64,000 bases of DNA from Epinephelus fuscoguttatus (lineage: Eukaryota; Chordata; Actinopteri; Perciformes; Serranidae), in NCBI RefSeq assembly GCF_011397635.1, contig NC_064771.1, forward strand, positions 15,501,379 through 15,565,378. The letters are read 5' to 3'. The notes under the pieces were generated by a model. It saw only the letters and a list, made by a program, of their open reading frames with translations, made no database searches and was not told the origin of the DNA. The position numbers and the translations under genes are program-made. Of this stretch, positions 31,770-44,599 are shown one piece after another (positions within the stretch are counted from its first letter, which is position 1; every line of letters starts with the position of its first letter).

Positions 31770-34700
31770 CACAGGCTGCAAAACTTGTCTATAGCAAATG
31801 GAATTTACTATGAATGTGGACATAAGGGCTTTTGTTGCAGATGTATTTTCACTTGTGTATAAGCTGATATTTGATGCAATTTACTTTGTAGCCAATAGAT
31901 GTTCTTTAATTGAGTACTACCATCATATATCATTCCTCCCTCTTTAAAATATGTATTGCTGCAACATTTACTCAGAATACATTTTAACTGGCCTAACTTT
32001 TTTTCCCTTTTATTTAAGTACACTTATAGGGCTGCCACTAACGATTATTTTCATTGTCGACTAATCTGTCGATTATTTCTTCGATTAGTTGACTAATCAT
32101 TTCATCGAAAAATATGTTAAAATGTTGAAAAATGTCAGTCTGTCTCGCCCAAACCCCAAAATTATGTCATCTAATGTCTTGTTTCGTACTCACGCCAAAG
32201 GGTTTTAGTTCACTGTCACGGGAGAGTGTGTAAAGCTGCCAATATCTGAACGTAAGAAGCTGCAGTAAGAGTATTTTGGGGTACTTTTATAGTACTTTTC
32301 TATGAAAAATGACTCAAACCGATTAGTCGACTCCTAAAATAGTCACTGATTATTTTTATAGTCGATTAGTCATCGATTAGTCGACTAATCGTGGCAGCCT
32401 ATATACACTTACACAAGTACTTTCACTTTACTTAAGTAGTACTTACTTTACTTGAATACTCCACCTCTGCTGAAATGCAGCCAGCTGTGTCACACTTCCC
32501 TACACCAGGCAGGGAAGTTGTACACAACACATACAATACACAATATCTGTGTATAAGTTCTTTGTGGTCTGAAAAAACAACAACCCAAAAAACATACTTT
32601 CTATTCATGTGAATCCTACAATTGCTTTCATAGAATTTTTTGTAAAGGCAACTTGTCAATTCACAATTCAGCGCTTTACCTATAGAACTGTTACATTAAT
32701 TAGTCTGAGAATGAACTAAATCCATTTAATTTTATTCCTCACATAAGAGAAGATATAGATGCATAACTATAAATGACACAAGATGGCACTCGAGGACGGC
32801 TCATTGTCAGAGCTGAGGGCTGTAATCTCCTGCTGACAGCTACTGTGTTATCAGATGAGTCAAGCCCCGCAGATGCTGCGCTGCGGTGAGTTTAGACTAG
32901 AGGCCTGATATCATCACTGCTTATCCTGCCAGAGAGGCTTTAAGGAGTGCTATCTCCACACAATCTGGACCCATCTTAACACTGACAAATGAGTCCATTC
33001 ATGGAGACTAAGTGGGCTTTAGTGGAGCTGGGCAGTCAGGTAAAGAAAAGCAACAATGCTGCTGTAAAAACTGTCTTAAACTTTAAGATGCATAAAAATC
33101 GTTCCTCTAAGTATTTTTTCAAGTTATAAAACTCTAGATAAAACTATGAATTACCATGGGATGTGATCCATAAAAGTCCTCCATAAAGTATTCCTGCCTT
33201 ACCTCGCTTTCATCAGTGTATTAATTCTTATTCCAATAAAGGTTTTCCGCATCACTTGTTTAATGCTTGTGGCAGGTTACATCTCATCCAGCAGGTGGCA
33301 GTGTTGTCTAACAGATAAAATCAAAGCACCAAACTCTACAGTGCTTCCCTCCACCTCACTGGATATGTTTAAGAGAGACTTAAAAGTCCTTATGATGAAT
33401 TTATTGGCTGACATTTACCAAAAAAATAAAATAAATGAAAGAATGTGCAAGAACTGCCTTGGTCAGGCGCACATGTTATGATTTGTCTTTGATTTTTATG
33501 GTTCATTTGTGTTCTGTTTGTGAGTTAAAACTTGAAACATTCACAAGTGTCAGCACACAGAATTTTAACCACCACAAAGAATCTGGATCTGGATCTTGTA
33601 GTTTTACACAGTGGACTGGTGATGTTCTGGCTGTGTTGAATTAATAAAAGATGAAAACCCTTGTTTGCTGTGAAACGCTAGTTTTGCATAAATCAAGAGG
33701 AGCTTGGGATTTGTTCAGACCACAGTGTAGAGCACTTTTGGAAAAAAAAAATTCAAAACTGGCACCACAACATTTAGAAAAGATGCCACACTGATAATTA
33801 TTGTACATCCGCAGCTAAGTTTTTTGAACTGACAATGGCATGAAACTACAAGTAAAAATGATAAATTCATATTTCCTCATGAGAGGAGACATGAAAACAA
33901 TTAGTCATCCCAATGAAGGTGAGGTGACAAATTGTTTGCATGTCAAAGTATCACACACAAGAATAGATCAGACATCGTATGACAAAGGCTCCGTCTATAC
34001 AATAGTAGGCGGTACAACCTTGCGTACATGTAACTATAAATTATCATAGGAGTTTTTGCTGTTGCCTGAATGCCTCCTAACTCTTGTTCCCTGAGTTGTT
34101 TTTCCCGTTTGCTGCCCTGTGGCACTTTGCTGTGGTTTCTCCAGAGAGGCATACATTTTGGCTCTTCACGGCTCTCTGAGAATGAAATATTGCTGTCTGC
34201 CTTTGCATGCTCAGACTGGGGGCTTCAGGCTGGTACTGTGGTGATCCTGTCTCTATGTGTCTAACAGTGGGAGACAGGCTGGTGTCATGGGATTGACTGC
34301 ACCAGTCGCGAACCAAAAGGAGCATGGGATGTGTATCATGTGTGTTTATGTGTTTGCATCTCAACACCAAAGACCACAGAAATGCCAAAACTGTCTTTTT
34401 CTCTTGAGAAAATGCAGTGCTCCACGGCACACACCGGGCGAGCGCCAGTGTAAGCGCACTGTAAAGAGCGGACGTCATCACTATTAGATAATAAAGGCAT
34501 TCCCCCGCCTGTGCACTCGGCAGGTTGTATGGATGTCTTATCGCAGTGGTCACGCTTTTTTGGAGATGTTGTCAGGTGGCTGAGGTTCACTGGAGCTTCC
34601 TCAAACATAGCAAACAGATTTCTCTTGAAAGGCCTGTGTAGGAAGCAGCTGATTCTTGACTTTGAAGTTATGCAATATCAATGTGAGGGATATTGAAAGG

Positions 34701-35060
34701 AGGAGATGTTCAGTTAAATGCCACAGTGTCATTAGTGCTGTAACTGTTCTGGCATTATTCTCAGTAAGAATTCTTCCATTGCTTAGAACAGTGTATTATG
34801 ACCTTTTCCTTCTGATTTGCATATTGGTACCATCTCAGAGTTACATTACAGGTTATGTCAGCTGCCCGTGCTATTCTCATTGAGTCACCACTGGGTGGTG
34901 ATGTAATTACTTTAGGTATTTTTTTTATTGGCAATAAACCTATTATGAAAGTGTTGCCTGAGCTGACCTTATGATATTGTCCAACATGTAGCCTGTATTT
35001 AAATTAGTTTACACTATTGTTTTCAGGAAGTGACTAAACATCATTTGACATAAAGGAATA
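31770..35060. other. Non-coding stretch, no gene seen
   Basis: Apart from the MITE at 32029-32400, no exon, RNA gene or clear repeat is recognised. The stretch 32760-33000 is non-repetitive and balanced in base composition and may be a conserved element. Overlapping ORFs at 34077-34883 on both strands have no recognisable domain and no promoter or splice context. Confidence 0.45.
32029..32400. mobile_element. hAT-like MITE (tagggctgccac ends)
   Basis: It starts tagggctgccactaacgatt and ends aatcgtggcagccta, with internal gtcgattagtcgactaatc words forming strong hairpins. Same family as 18920-20251 and 21091-21409, and less diverged at its ends. Confidence 0.75.
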
Positions 35061-35068
35061 GTTTCACA

Positions 35069-35560
35069 CAGAGTGACGCAGGGATGACGTTAATTTCTAG
35101 ACCAGATCGGAGGTTAGCATCGCTCTGGTTCCCTCGTCAAAAAGCCAGTGGGATTTTTTTCCATTGGATTATTGATTATTGTAGAAAATAAGCTCTGTGG
35201 CTAAAAAATATTTATGACACGCTTTTTTTTTTTTGGAAAATAATCTTCAGTAAAAAGCTAATGTTAGGCAATAAACAAGCACCATGGCCATCTGATTTCA
35301 ATGTCATCACCACAACGAGGAAGTAAAGCTGTGTTTGGTGTTACGATGTTCTGTAGTCTCATTTAGCCACTTGTTAGCAGCCGTCTTTTTTAAGACACGT
35401 AAAGCCTTCAAAATTTACAAGTGGAGTATTTTTCTGACGTATAATATCTCGTAGAACAAAACGTGAAAGTCTCGTGAGCTTGTATTAACCACAGACCCAT
35501 TGACTTTGAGACGAATGCAAACTCAGTTTCAGCTTTTTGGAGTCGTTCTTGCACCACTCT
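35069..35560. mobile_element. Dispersed TIR repeat, copy B (pair with 19655-20204)
   Basis: It is collinear with copy A through gttccctcgtcaaaaagcca, gtagtctcatttagccactt, acaaaacgtgaaag and cccattgactttgagac. Ends agagtgacgcag and gcaccactct are inverted. A fragment of a second repeat family (gggaaatacact to ctatgctaag, 35562-35670) abuts it directly. Confidence 0.75.
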
Positions 35561-35561
35561 A

Positions 35562-35680
35562 TTTTGGGAAATACACTTTTTTGTCTTCTGGTGGAGAGTT
35601 AGACGGAGTCAGGCTTGTTGTTTCCCCCTGTCTCCAGTCTTTGTGCTATGCTAAGTCAGCCAGATACAAACATGAGAGTG
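35562..35680 (+). mobile_element. Fragment of the gggaaata / ttagcttag repeat family
   Basis: The order gggaaatacact, gtcttctggtggagagttaga, then gctatgctaa corresponds to a more complete copy at 43225-43580 and to a widespread fish repeat. Too short to classify. Confidence 0.45.
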
Positions 35681-36539
35681 GTATCAGCCTTCACGTGCTT
35701 ATCTCGGCAACAAAGCCAATAAAATATTTCTCAAAATGTCAAACTTTTCCTGTAGGTTTTAGGCCTTCGTCATCAATGTGTCGGATCCCTCTGTCTCTGT
35801 AGGATTGTTTGTTGTCTTTTCCCACCCTCATCACAGTGCTCATCTGTTGGTTCTTAGGTCAGAACCCACAGGTCCCCAGAGGCCCACAATTGGCCCCCGT
35901 TAGTGATGTTCTTGTTTGCTGGGCTCTTGTGGCTTCTTCGACACTCTCAGCCTATGGCGAGGCCTCGTTCGGTCAGATGTGCTTACTTTGTCGGGGAGCC
36001 AATCGCCAATTCATTCCCAAAGCCTCAGAGGTTCAAAAGCCAAGTGCATAATTGCTCCTTAAATCAATCTGCAAATTTCGTGGTATCCGAGCTGCAAACA
36101 GTTGGCCTGGAATCATTTATTCATGAGGAACGGCTGTCCATGGTATGTATTTACAGTCACAGAAAATACTACAGTATCCTGGAGAAAATTACGTTTGAAT
36201 CAGAGGAGATATGTTCAATTATGGGCTTGTGGTTTGCATACATTTTACATTAAGCTCAGTCCAATTCATCCCATTTGTTCAACCTTTATGGGTATCATTG
36301 TGTTTTTGTGGTTCTGATGGTGGGACAGACCACACAGCAAGAACTGTGTCCCGGCTCTGCATCTGAGAGGCTTCACCCCCATAGTTTGAGAATTTTTCCC
36401 TCAATCCCTCTCCATAAACTTCAGTCAGCTGCTGCTGTGTGTGAGACAGAGAGACATTAGAGGCAGGCAGTGCGGTTGCAGCAGTGTCACTTTAAAAAAA
36501 ATAGACAGGACTCATCTCCACCTTAATAACAGCTCCTCT

Positions 36540-36540
<1 letters not shown>

Positions 36541-36584
<44 letters not shown>

Positions 36585-36587
36585 CAC
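36541..36587. repeat. (CA)n microsatellite
   Basis: About 22 CA units with one CG interruption, directly beside a long pyrimidine-rich block. Confidence 0.95.
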
Positions 36588-36639
36588 TTTGATGCCAGGG
36601 GCTTTACGAGTCCTGTTTAATGCACACCGTCCTGCTCGC

Positions 36640-37270
36640 TGCTTCTCCCTGTGTCTCTCTTTTGAGTTTTCTGTCTCTATCTCCTTCTTCCTCCTTCCCT
36701 CCCTCCTTCTGTCTTTCTCTCTCTCTCTCTTCACTCCTCCTCCTCTCCCTGCTGTATTTGCAGGCAGCTTTAGTGCCAGACACCCTGAGGCAGCGGTAGC
36801 GCCAGCGAGTCTTCCCACCTCTGTTTTTGTGGTGGGAGATGACATGTCGAAGCTTTGAAGGGCAGGGGAAGGGAGGGAGAGGGGGAGGGAACGGGAAGGG
36901 AGGGAGGGAGCACATCACTCGGCACGGAGGAAAAGCAAGGGACCCAGAGAGAATGTCATGTGGCCTGCAGTCCGCCCAGATATTCTCTTTCTCTCTTTCT
37001 TTCTCGGGCTGTCTATGTGGGCAGGCAGGAATGGCGACAGGAAGCAAACCCCCCCCCCCCTCCTCCTCCTCCTCCTCCTTCCTCCCTTCATCCTCTCCTA
37101 CCCTCCTTCAGCTCTTCACTCACTCAGTCACTCACTCCTCATGTCTCCCCCGCTCCACCACCCCCTTTTTCCTCTTCCCCATCCCATCTCCCCTCGCTGG
37201 GCCCAGTTTCTGTTGTGTGAATTTCCCGAACTCCGTCCCCCTCCCCCCTCCCTCCTTCTTTCAGTTTGTC
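36640..37270. repeat. Alternating polypyrimidine / polypurine low-complexity block
   Basis: Ct-rich (36640-36740), then g/a-rich (36850-36915), then c/t-rich again (36975-37265, with poly-C and (TCC)n near 37050-37080). The Pro- and Ser-rich or Arg/Glu-rich ORFs in all frames arise from this composition and are not genes. Confidence 0.7.
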
Positions 37271-37639
37271 TGCCTCCCTCGCCCACAGGCGTGCCCGAGC
37301 ATCATAACTCACTTGGTGTTGAAGTGTGCTGAGGTGTGTTGAGGTGTGTTGAGGTGTAAACTGTGAGTGAGTAGCAGACAAAACATGCTTGATTTCAGAT
37401 CCTGAGGCATAACTCATCCTCTCATCTGAGAAAGGAAAGCAGCAGTACTTTTCCAAAATAATTGTTCCATCAACCCGATCGCCAGAATAAATGTTGGCAT
37501 TGTATGTTATGCAAGCTACAGATGCATTACATTTGTACGTTATTATTTAATGTGTATGTTAAAACTTTACATTTCAACAAAACTGATATTACAGTGTTAT
37601 TAGGCTTAGGCACAAAATCCACATTGTTGTTGTTGGGAG

Positions 37640-37915
37640 AAGATCATGTTTTGGCTTACCCGATTTTGGTGTCCCAATCCCAGCTAGAAATGCAGCGATG
37701 TCTTGGTAAAAAACAACCGCTTTTCTTGCAACATCCAAGCAAGAAGTGTAGCAATGTCTTGGCAAAACCAACCAATTTGTGCACTATCCTGGCAGGAAAC
37801 TCAGCGATATTTATGTAAAAAAACAGCTGCTTTTTGTGGCACTATCCCAGCTGGAAACACAGTGATGATACGGTATAAAACAACGCTTTTTTGTGGCACT
37901 ATCCCCGCTGGAAAC
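37640..37915. repeat. 59-bp minisatellite, left part
   Basis: Diverged units of about 59 bp containing gtggcactatccccgctggaaacacagtgatg and ataaaacaactgctttt. The array stops at ggaaac (37915), where tagggctgtag begins, and continues at 39054. Confidence 0.75.
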
Positions 37916-39053
37916 TAGGGCTGTAGTCAACCAAAGAAAATTGCACATAATCTTCAACTTATTGATTAGTTGTGGGGAAAAAAAAATCTGCACTTTATTT
38001 TTACTTCTGCGGCGGTGTGTCTGTGTCACTCTGCAGTTACACCTCCAAAACACTAGTTGGCGGTGAAGGACTGTGTTGAGTGCTGTAAAGTTTAGTTCAA
38101 ATCAAACTTTATTTATATAGTTGATTTAAAACACATTAAATATGGCTTAATAGAGACAATTTTAAACACAAGTACGCAAACTGGCTTCACTATAAATCGC
38201 AGAACTGACAGACAAACACTTATCTTTATCTGGATACATTTCCCCCACCAATACAACATGCTAACGTTATTAGCACAAGTCTGTGGTGTTTTAGATTGTA
38301 TAAATTAGCCTAGCATCTAGCAATCTTTTCCTCTTCTCATATGAAACCAGGGACAACAGCAACATTCAACAAAAGTAACGGCACATAATTTGGCTCCATT
38401 ACAACTCACAACATTCACGACAAAACAACTGTCTTATACTAAACACATTTTGCAAGCAAATACAACATGCTAACATTATTAGCACAAGCCTATGGCATTT
38501 TACGTGGTATACAGTAGCCTAGCGACGAGCGGAGATTTCCTTTGCTCATATGAAGCCAGTATGAATCAATCAAGTATAAATCCCTGAAGGATAAATCACA
38601 CACACGACTTAAAATGCTATTTTAGTGGAGGCTTTACTGTCTTCACAATATATTATTTCTTATCTGTGAAATACAAGTAAATAAAAGCTTTGTTTCCACT
38701 GAGGGAAACGGTGTCACTATACAGAAACTGACTGGAGGTTTGCGCACTATTGCCAACTCCTCAGTAAGAAAAGTAGCTATTGGCTGTCCTAAAAGTCGCT
38801 AGAAGTCGCTAAATGACATCATCGCCTAATTTGCATAATTGTCCACATGCATGTAATTGTAATAGCTGCTGTAGGAGAGAGGAATAACGTTGTGGGAGGG
38901 ACAAAAACTGAGTAAAAAAACACCCTGAATATGTTTAGAACTACAAATGAACCTTCTTTCAGTGATTTATATTAGGCAAAGAAAATTTTACATTTACATC
39001 CCGCCCTGACTGTAAACCAGGTCGGGATCAGAGTGATAGGTCAGCCATCACCA
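37916..39053. mobile_element. Composite insertion splitting the minisatellite
   Basis: Begins with a hAT-type end (tagggctgtagtcaaccaaag). It also holds a piece shared with 61245-61375 (cttaaaatgctatttt, ggctttactgtctt, tttcttatctgtgaaat; here 38600-38680) and a block with gccaactcctcagtaagaaa and gtcgctaaatgacatc (38750-38830) that I recognise as a common fish repeat. The right end is not clear. No coding content. Confidence 0.5.
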
Positions 39054-39390
39054 GTTGTATAAAACAACTGCTTTTTTTGTGGCACTATCTCTGCTGGAAA
39101 CACAGTGATGATTTGGTAAAAAAGAAATGCTTTTTTTGTGGCACTATCTCTGCTGGAAACACAGTGATGATTCGTTATAAAACAACTGCTTTTTCGTGGG
39201 ACTATACCAGCTGGAAACACAGTGATGATTTAGTATAAAACAACTGCTTTTTTGTAGCACTATCCCCGCTGCAAACACAGTGACAGATTGCTAAGAAATA
39301 CCTATATTTGGTGGCTAAAAAGCTGGTGGAAGAGCCAGTGATCACTTGCTATAAAACAACCGGTTTTGTTGCTCGTTGGTTTCAAACAGT
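39054..39390. repeat. 59-bp minisatellite, right part
   Basis: At least four tandem units with gtggcactatctctgctggaa and cacagtgatgattt, spaced about 59 bp. Continuation of the array at 37640-37915. Confidence 0.8.
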
Positions 39391-40767
39391 GGTCTGCAGT
39401 GGCCTGTTTTGCTATATACCATTTCACTTTAAAACGTTGATATGACACTTATGAAACCTACAAATTTTACTTATGCATGGTTTTCAGAAATTTTTCAGAT
39501 GATGCCAGTATTTTGTTTGCAATTGAGCTGGTTCCGTATACTTCATATATTTTACAAACAATGTCAAATTCAGGTCCATGCCACTAAAATAACTAGGAAA
39601 TGCCTCTTAGAACCACTTAAGAAAGAACTATAAACGGTCTAATCGAATACCTGGAAATGTGGGCTGGGCTCTCAGGTATTAAACTGTTTATATCTCCGGA
39701 AGGCCGGGTTTGTGTACTAATTTGTGTATCAGAGCAGAGGGATTAGCACTGAGACAGACAGGATGGGGCCCACAAAGTAATGATCAAACATCCTCTCAGA
39801 TATGCTCTGCTGAATGTATGGGACACGGTCTCAGCTTTGTTTGGCTCTCAGAGAAAACACAGTGATTTCTCCCAGTCAAGCAGATAAAATGATGAAAGGA
39901 GAATGGAAGCCTCCATTGGGGAATAAAAAAAGTTTCCACTGGCTTTGATATGGGCCTCTGATGGCACTTCAACCATACCTGCTTGTTCTTATGTGGCTGC
40001 CTTCTCACCTGTGTATGTTCAAAGCAGTTGCACATAAGTCACATGTTGTAAAGCACCCTCTACATCACAGACAGGGACTTTTTAGGTGGGTATTTCTCAG
40101 AGTAGAGACAGTAGATATATTCAGTACTGAATGAGAGACACGTTTTATGTTATTCTAAATGAGTGTGTGGGTTGGTTGTCTCATATTCGTCTACTCTCAG
40201 CTCAACAAAGATAACACAGGATAGACTGAAAATGAAAACAAAAGAGTAAGTTACCTTTCTGGTTCAGGTGAGCTCACTGAAAGCCCTGTCTACTGTATGT
40301 GTGTTTGTGCACATACGCGTGTGTGTTTGTGTCACCGTATGACATACTATTTGTGTCTGCATGTGTTTTGTATGGATTGTAGCACTGCAGGCCAGTTTGA
40401 TATTTCAAGTCATTACCAGCGTCAGAAAGGGAAGAGATTACAGGGTACAGCAGCAATAACACACACTATTAGCAAGACAAGGTGTTATTATGCCTCTGGT
40501 GTCAGGTGAGATGTCAGAGCAACTAGTCTGTGTCATGCTTACAATTGCTGGATCAGCAGGCTTACACAGTAACAAGTGAGTAATGCAAACACATTAACAA
40601 AGAGGCAGGGATATAAATCTTTTCTGTGATTCTCTGCTCCGTATTTTAATAAGCTAATTCAAGATTTAATGAACAAGTTCTTGATTTTAAAGTAAAATAT
40701 TTTGTGCAAAACCACAGATGTTACATTTGTGCATTATTACGTAGCGGGTATGTTGTTGTGGTTCGGT

Positions 40768-40960
40768 TTAGGCACAAAAACTACATTGTTGTTAGGAAAA
40801 GATCATGTTTTGGCTCAAAATACCCGGTTTTGGTGGCCTAATCTCGACTGGAAACATAGCGATGTTTTGGTCAAAACAAAGCCGCTTTTTCGTGGCATTT
40901 CCTTGCCGGAAACGCAGCAATGACTGTAAAAAACAAAAACACTTTTGCGGCACTTTCTGG
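40768..40960. repeat. Second copy of the minisatellite family
   Basis: It shares the leader ggcacaaaaactacattgttgtt and agatcatgttttggct with 37608-37655 and has three diverged units (ctggaaacatagcgatg, ccggaaacgcagcaatg). This shows the 59-bp units travel with a fixed left flank, so they are part of a dispersed element rather than a purely local array. Confidence 0.65.
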
Positions 40961-40989
40961 CAATAACAGTTGCTCAACCAGCAAGCTTC

Positions 40990-43200
40990 CAAGGTAACAA
41001 GTGAGTAATACGAACACATTAACAAAGACACAACAGTATAAATATTTTCTGTGATTCTGTGCTTTGTATTTTAATAATGCAAGACTTTGCTGGTCCAGTT
41101 CTTGATGTTACAGTAAAATATTCACTGCAAAAAACCATTGGATTTCATACAACACGACATTTTCAAACATCTGGTTGTGTAACTAGTCATAACATTGCAA
41201 CATATAATCCCAACATTGTTTGGATAGAGTCACAAACTGCAGTTACAGTGCAGTTTTTTCTTTCACTTTCAGATTTGAAATTTCCTCAGAGAACTCTTCC
41301 CTTCACAGTCAGTGTGTTAAAAGCATTAAGAAAAACGCTCACGGCCGCAAATGTGGATGAGCACATAAATTTCGCCTGCCTCTTTTTCCCCCTCCGTCTT
41401 TCTTGTTGCGTCTAAATTTTCCATGCCTGGCCTCCCTACTGCTGAGAGTGCTGTTCCTCGAAGCCGCAGTGTATTTTGAAGCAAGGTCGGGAGAGAGCCA
41501 GAGGCTCCAAAATCAGGCACAAGACTCCCAGTGTTCCACTGTTCGGCTTGCTCTTGGCACCAGCTCCTGACCAGAGAGGTCTAGCTAGCCACAGCCACTG
41601 TGTGTGTGTATGTGTGTGTTTGTGTGTGAACATATATAGCCCTCCCCCCCTTCCCTAACTTCTAAGCCTATATAGAAATAGCTTTGGTTGACTCATTTAT
41701 GGGCTCTCCCACATAGAAACAGTACCTAGGTGTGAGTCAGAGAGGCTCGAGCACAGTTTCTGTTGGATGAATTTTCAGTTTTTGTTATAAACCCCAATCC
41801 GTACTCTTCTCATGTGCACACAGTCTCCCCAGTAGTACATGAAACTGAAGTGTAGGAGGGCACAGATGTACTGGAGTTTGACAAATCTGAACACACAAGC
41901 AATTCAGGGGAGCTCCTCTAAATTGGTTCCATACCTTGGCTGACAGTGGTGAGGTCATCCCCCATAGAAAAAGAATCTAAGCTGGTGATTCTGACAATGC
42001 TCAAATTTCATACTTTCCCTGCTGCTGTCATTACAGACCATCATCCAAAATGTCAGGTCTTTACAGGAGGATTGTCTGTCTTCAACCGTAACCTGTTCTG
42101 AAAGATAGACCTACAGCGTTTTGTTTTAAAGACGTGAAAAAAATGGGTGTTGGGGGATGGGTTGGACCTCACATCAAAACCTCACACTCGATTAACACAT
42201 ATGGATCTGACATTAATCCTGAAGGTTCCCCTAAGTATGTCAATGGAAAGCCATCCGTCTGTCTTCATCCTCAGACGGAATATCCACCCGGGGTCTGGAA
42301 GTCTAGGACGCAACACGCAAAACCACAGTGAATATAAATAAATGGCTGTATTTCTCTCCCTGCTTTTGTCTGGTCAGGACACTCCGTGTAGAGCCTGCCA
42401 AGTTGAGCATCTACATTTGGGTTTGGCTGTTCCCCTCTCCCGACAGCTCAGCCCGGGCCAAACCACAGGAAAAGGAAGCGAAAAGGTCCTCTCTGAAGGG
42501 CCTATAAAATATTGTCTCGGGTAAAAATGGCCGATGTGAATGGCAACATTCAGTCTCTCCACTACAAACAAAAAGCCTTTGAAGGAGAAACACTGGGGCA
42601 GTCACTGTTGTTTTTGCTACCTTTGCTGCCCAAACTCTCGTGTTTTACTGTTTTTCATACTTCGTTTGAGTTTCTTGTAACTGCCTTGTGTTTTCTGGCA
42701 GAGATATAGAGCATGATATGGTGTAATAACCTCTGAGAACGGCACTTTAACTGTTTATTGGCACAGCCGCAGCATAGTTATGGCTTCAAATTACCTGGAA
42801 ACACAACCTAATATAAAGGTTGTAAGTGTGATCACTGCATATACAGCATATTTCTAAAATGTTGGACATCTCGGAAATGTACATGACAACCTGGTAAATC
42901 TGTAAATATGTTTGTGTAATTTACTCAACCAATGACTCCAGTTACCTATTATTTTAACTACCACAGTTTAATTTGATATCTGTCAAGTGGCGTTGGAACT
43001 TCCCTGGTTCAAATCCACAAAGCAGCTGGGGACATCTTGAGGAAAAGAGATAAACTTAATGCTGCTGAAGTGCCTTTAAGCAAGTCATCCGAACCAATTA
43101 CTCCTGCTCAGTTGCTGAAGGTATAGTTAATATGTAGTTTTTCTTGCCATCACGGATCAAAAAAACCATTGGGTGAAAAATTTCCTCAAAAAGTAGGGTA
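40990..43200. other. Non-coding stretch with a GT microsatellite
   Basis: No exon was recognised. It contains a short (TG)n run near 41601-41630 and, at about 42985-43110, text with a B-box-like ggttcaaatcc that may be a decayed tRNA-type SINE. ORFs are short and unsupported. Confidence 0.4.
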
Positions 43201-43224
43201 TTTTATTTTTGAAAGAAAATACTG

Positions 43225-43580
43225 TAAAAGCATTAGTTCAACATTTTGGAAAAAGTGCGAATTTGCTGTCTTGCCAAGGGTTAGATGAGAAGCTCGGTAC
43301 CACTCTTATGTTTGTGTGCTAAATTTGAAGCTACAGCTAGCTGCTGGTTAGCTTAGTTTAGCATGAAGACTGGAAACGGAGAAAATCTGCCTACCAGCAC
43401 CTTAACTCAGAACACATTGTATCTTTGTTTAATCTGTACAACAACCAAAGCGTAAAAACAACATGTTGTTAAGTAGGGTTATGTGCCAGACTATTTCTTG
43501 GCCCGGCGTAGTTACTGCTAGACTCCAGGAAGTTACTGTGAAGTTATTTTGTTTAGTTTTTTTTTGTACAGATTGAACAA
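43225..43580 (+). mobile_element. gggaaata / ttagcttag repeat family, longer copy
   Basis: Contains ttgccaagggttagatgagaa, ctgctggttagcttagttta, gcatgaagactggaaacgga, cagcacctt, tttgtttaatctgtacaaca and ttatgtgccagactatttctt in the order of a very common fish dispersed repeat, ending near cagattgaacaaac (43570-43584). Confidence 0.6.
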
Positions 43581-43589
43581 ACAAGATTA

Positions 43590-44590
43590 GGATTAGACAC
43601 CAAAACCCAGTGCCAATATGGCACCGGTTCCAATAGGACCGTTATCCACTAGACCGAATCACAACGCAGACTCTGGTGCCTCATTTTGGTGCCAGATAAT
43701 GTGCATAACGAGTGTGATCAAAAGAGCGAGAGAGGGCATGTGTGTGTGTGTGACGGTGATTGTGACAAGTGAAGCTGCAACGACCGGAGCAGATGGTATA
43801 AAGTTGAACGTAGCAGTGCAATGTGAGTACAGTTTAATGTCAGTGTATGACTGCTACAAGTCTTCAAGCTCCAGGGTGCTTCTGACTACCTGCTGATTAA
43901 AGTGAAGGGGTTTAGTCCCGGAGTTAGCAAGCAAAGTTAGCCTTCAGTTGAGACCAGACCAGGCTCACTCAAGGTGGACTGTTAAGGTGGACCAGCTGTC
44001 CTTATTGTAGTGACAGTCTCAGCCACTCCTAACAGATGTTGGTTGCTGAGTCTCTCCTGATTTCGGGAGACAGTTATTGATGCTCAAAATTTACGTTGCT
44101 ATTAATAGTATCAGCCATCAGGGGCCTGTCTGTGTGGAGTTTGCATGTTCTCCCTGTGTCAGCATGGGTTTTCTCCAGGTTCCTCCCAAAGTCCAAAGAC
44201 ATGCAGGTTAATTGGTGACTCTAAATTGTCAGTAGGTGTGAATGTGGGCGTGAATGGTTGTCTGTCTCTATGTGTCAGCACTGTGATAGTCTGGTGACCT
44301 GTTCAGGGTGTACCCTCGTCTCTTGCCCAGTGACAACTGGGATCGGCTCTGTTATGTAAATTTGTTAATAACGTTTGGCATGTATTCATATTTATATATT
44401 TAAGTATACTGTAAATGGTTAAGTTTTAATATATTGTTCAATTTCATGGTAAAATTTGCCTTTGCAATTTAAAAAAACCAACAACTTTTTTTGTGAGCAT
44501 CGGCTCAGGTACCATATAGGCACTGGTACCATTTTAAAAGTGTAATTTCAGCACCAGTATCAGAAAAAACTCAAATGATACCCAACCCTA
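43590..44590. mobile_element. TIR-type element (gatacccaaccctA end) with an internal SINE body
   Basis: The right end (caccagtatcagaaaaaact, gatacccaaccctaa, to 44590) has the inverted form of a fish element starting tagggttgggtatc. The left part repeats ggcaccggttcc and ggtgccagat words. At 44112-44345 a SINE-like body interrupts it (gtgtggagtttgcatgttct, aaagacatgcaggttaatt, gtctggtgacctgttcaggg). The left boundary is uncertain. Confidence 0.5.
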
Positions 44591-44599
44591 AAAAAAGAC

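Noticed and set aside
34077-34553. 158-residue minus-strand ORF
   Set aside because: No recognisable domain, overlapping ORFs on both strands, no promoter or splice context.
36755-36858. Possible exon beginning after tatttgcag (GSFSARHPEAAVAPASLP)
   Set aside because: Acceptor-like only; no partner donor or family match, and it is embedded in low-complexity sequence.
36492-37342. Proline/serine-rich and Arg/Glu-rich ORFs in several frames
   Set aside because: All frames are open because of the low-complexity pyrimidine/purine composition.
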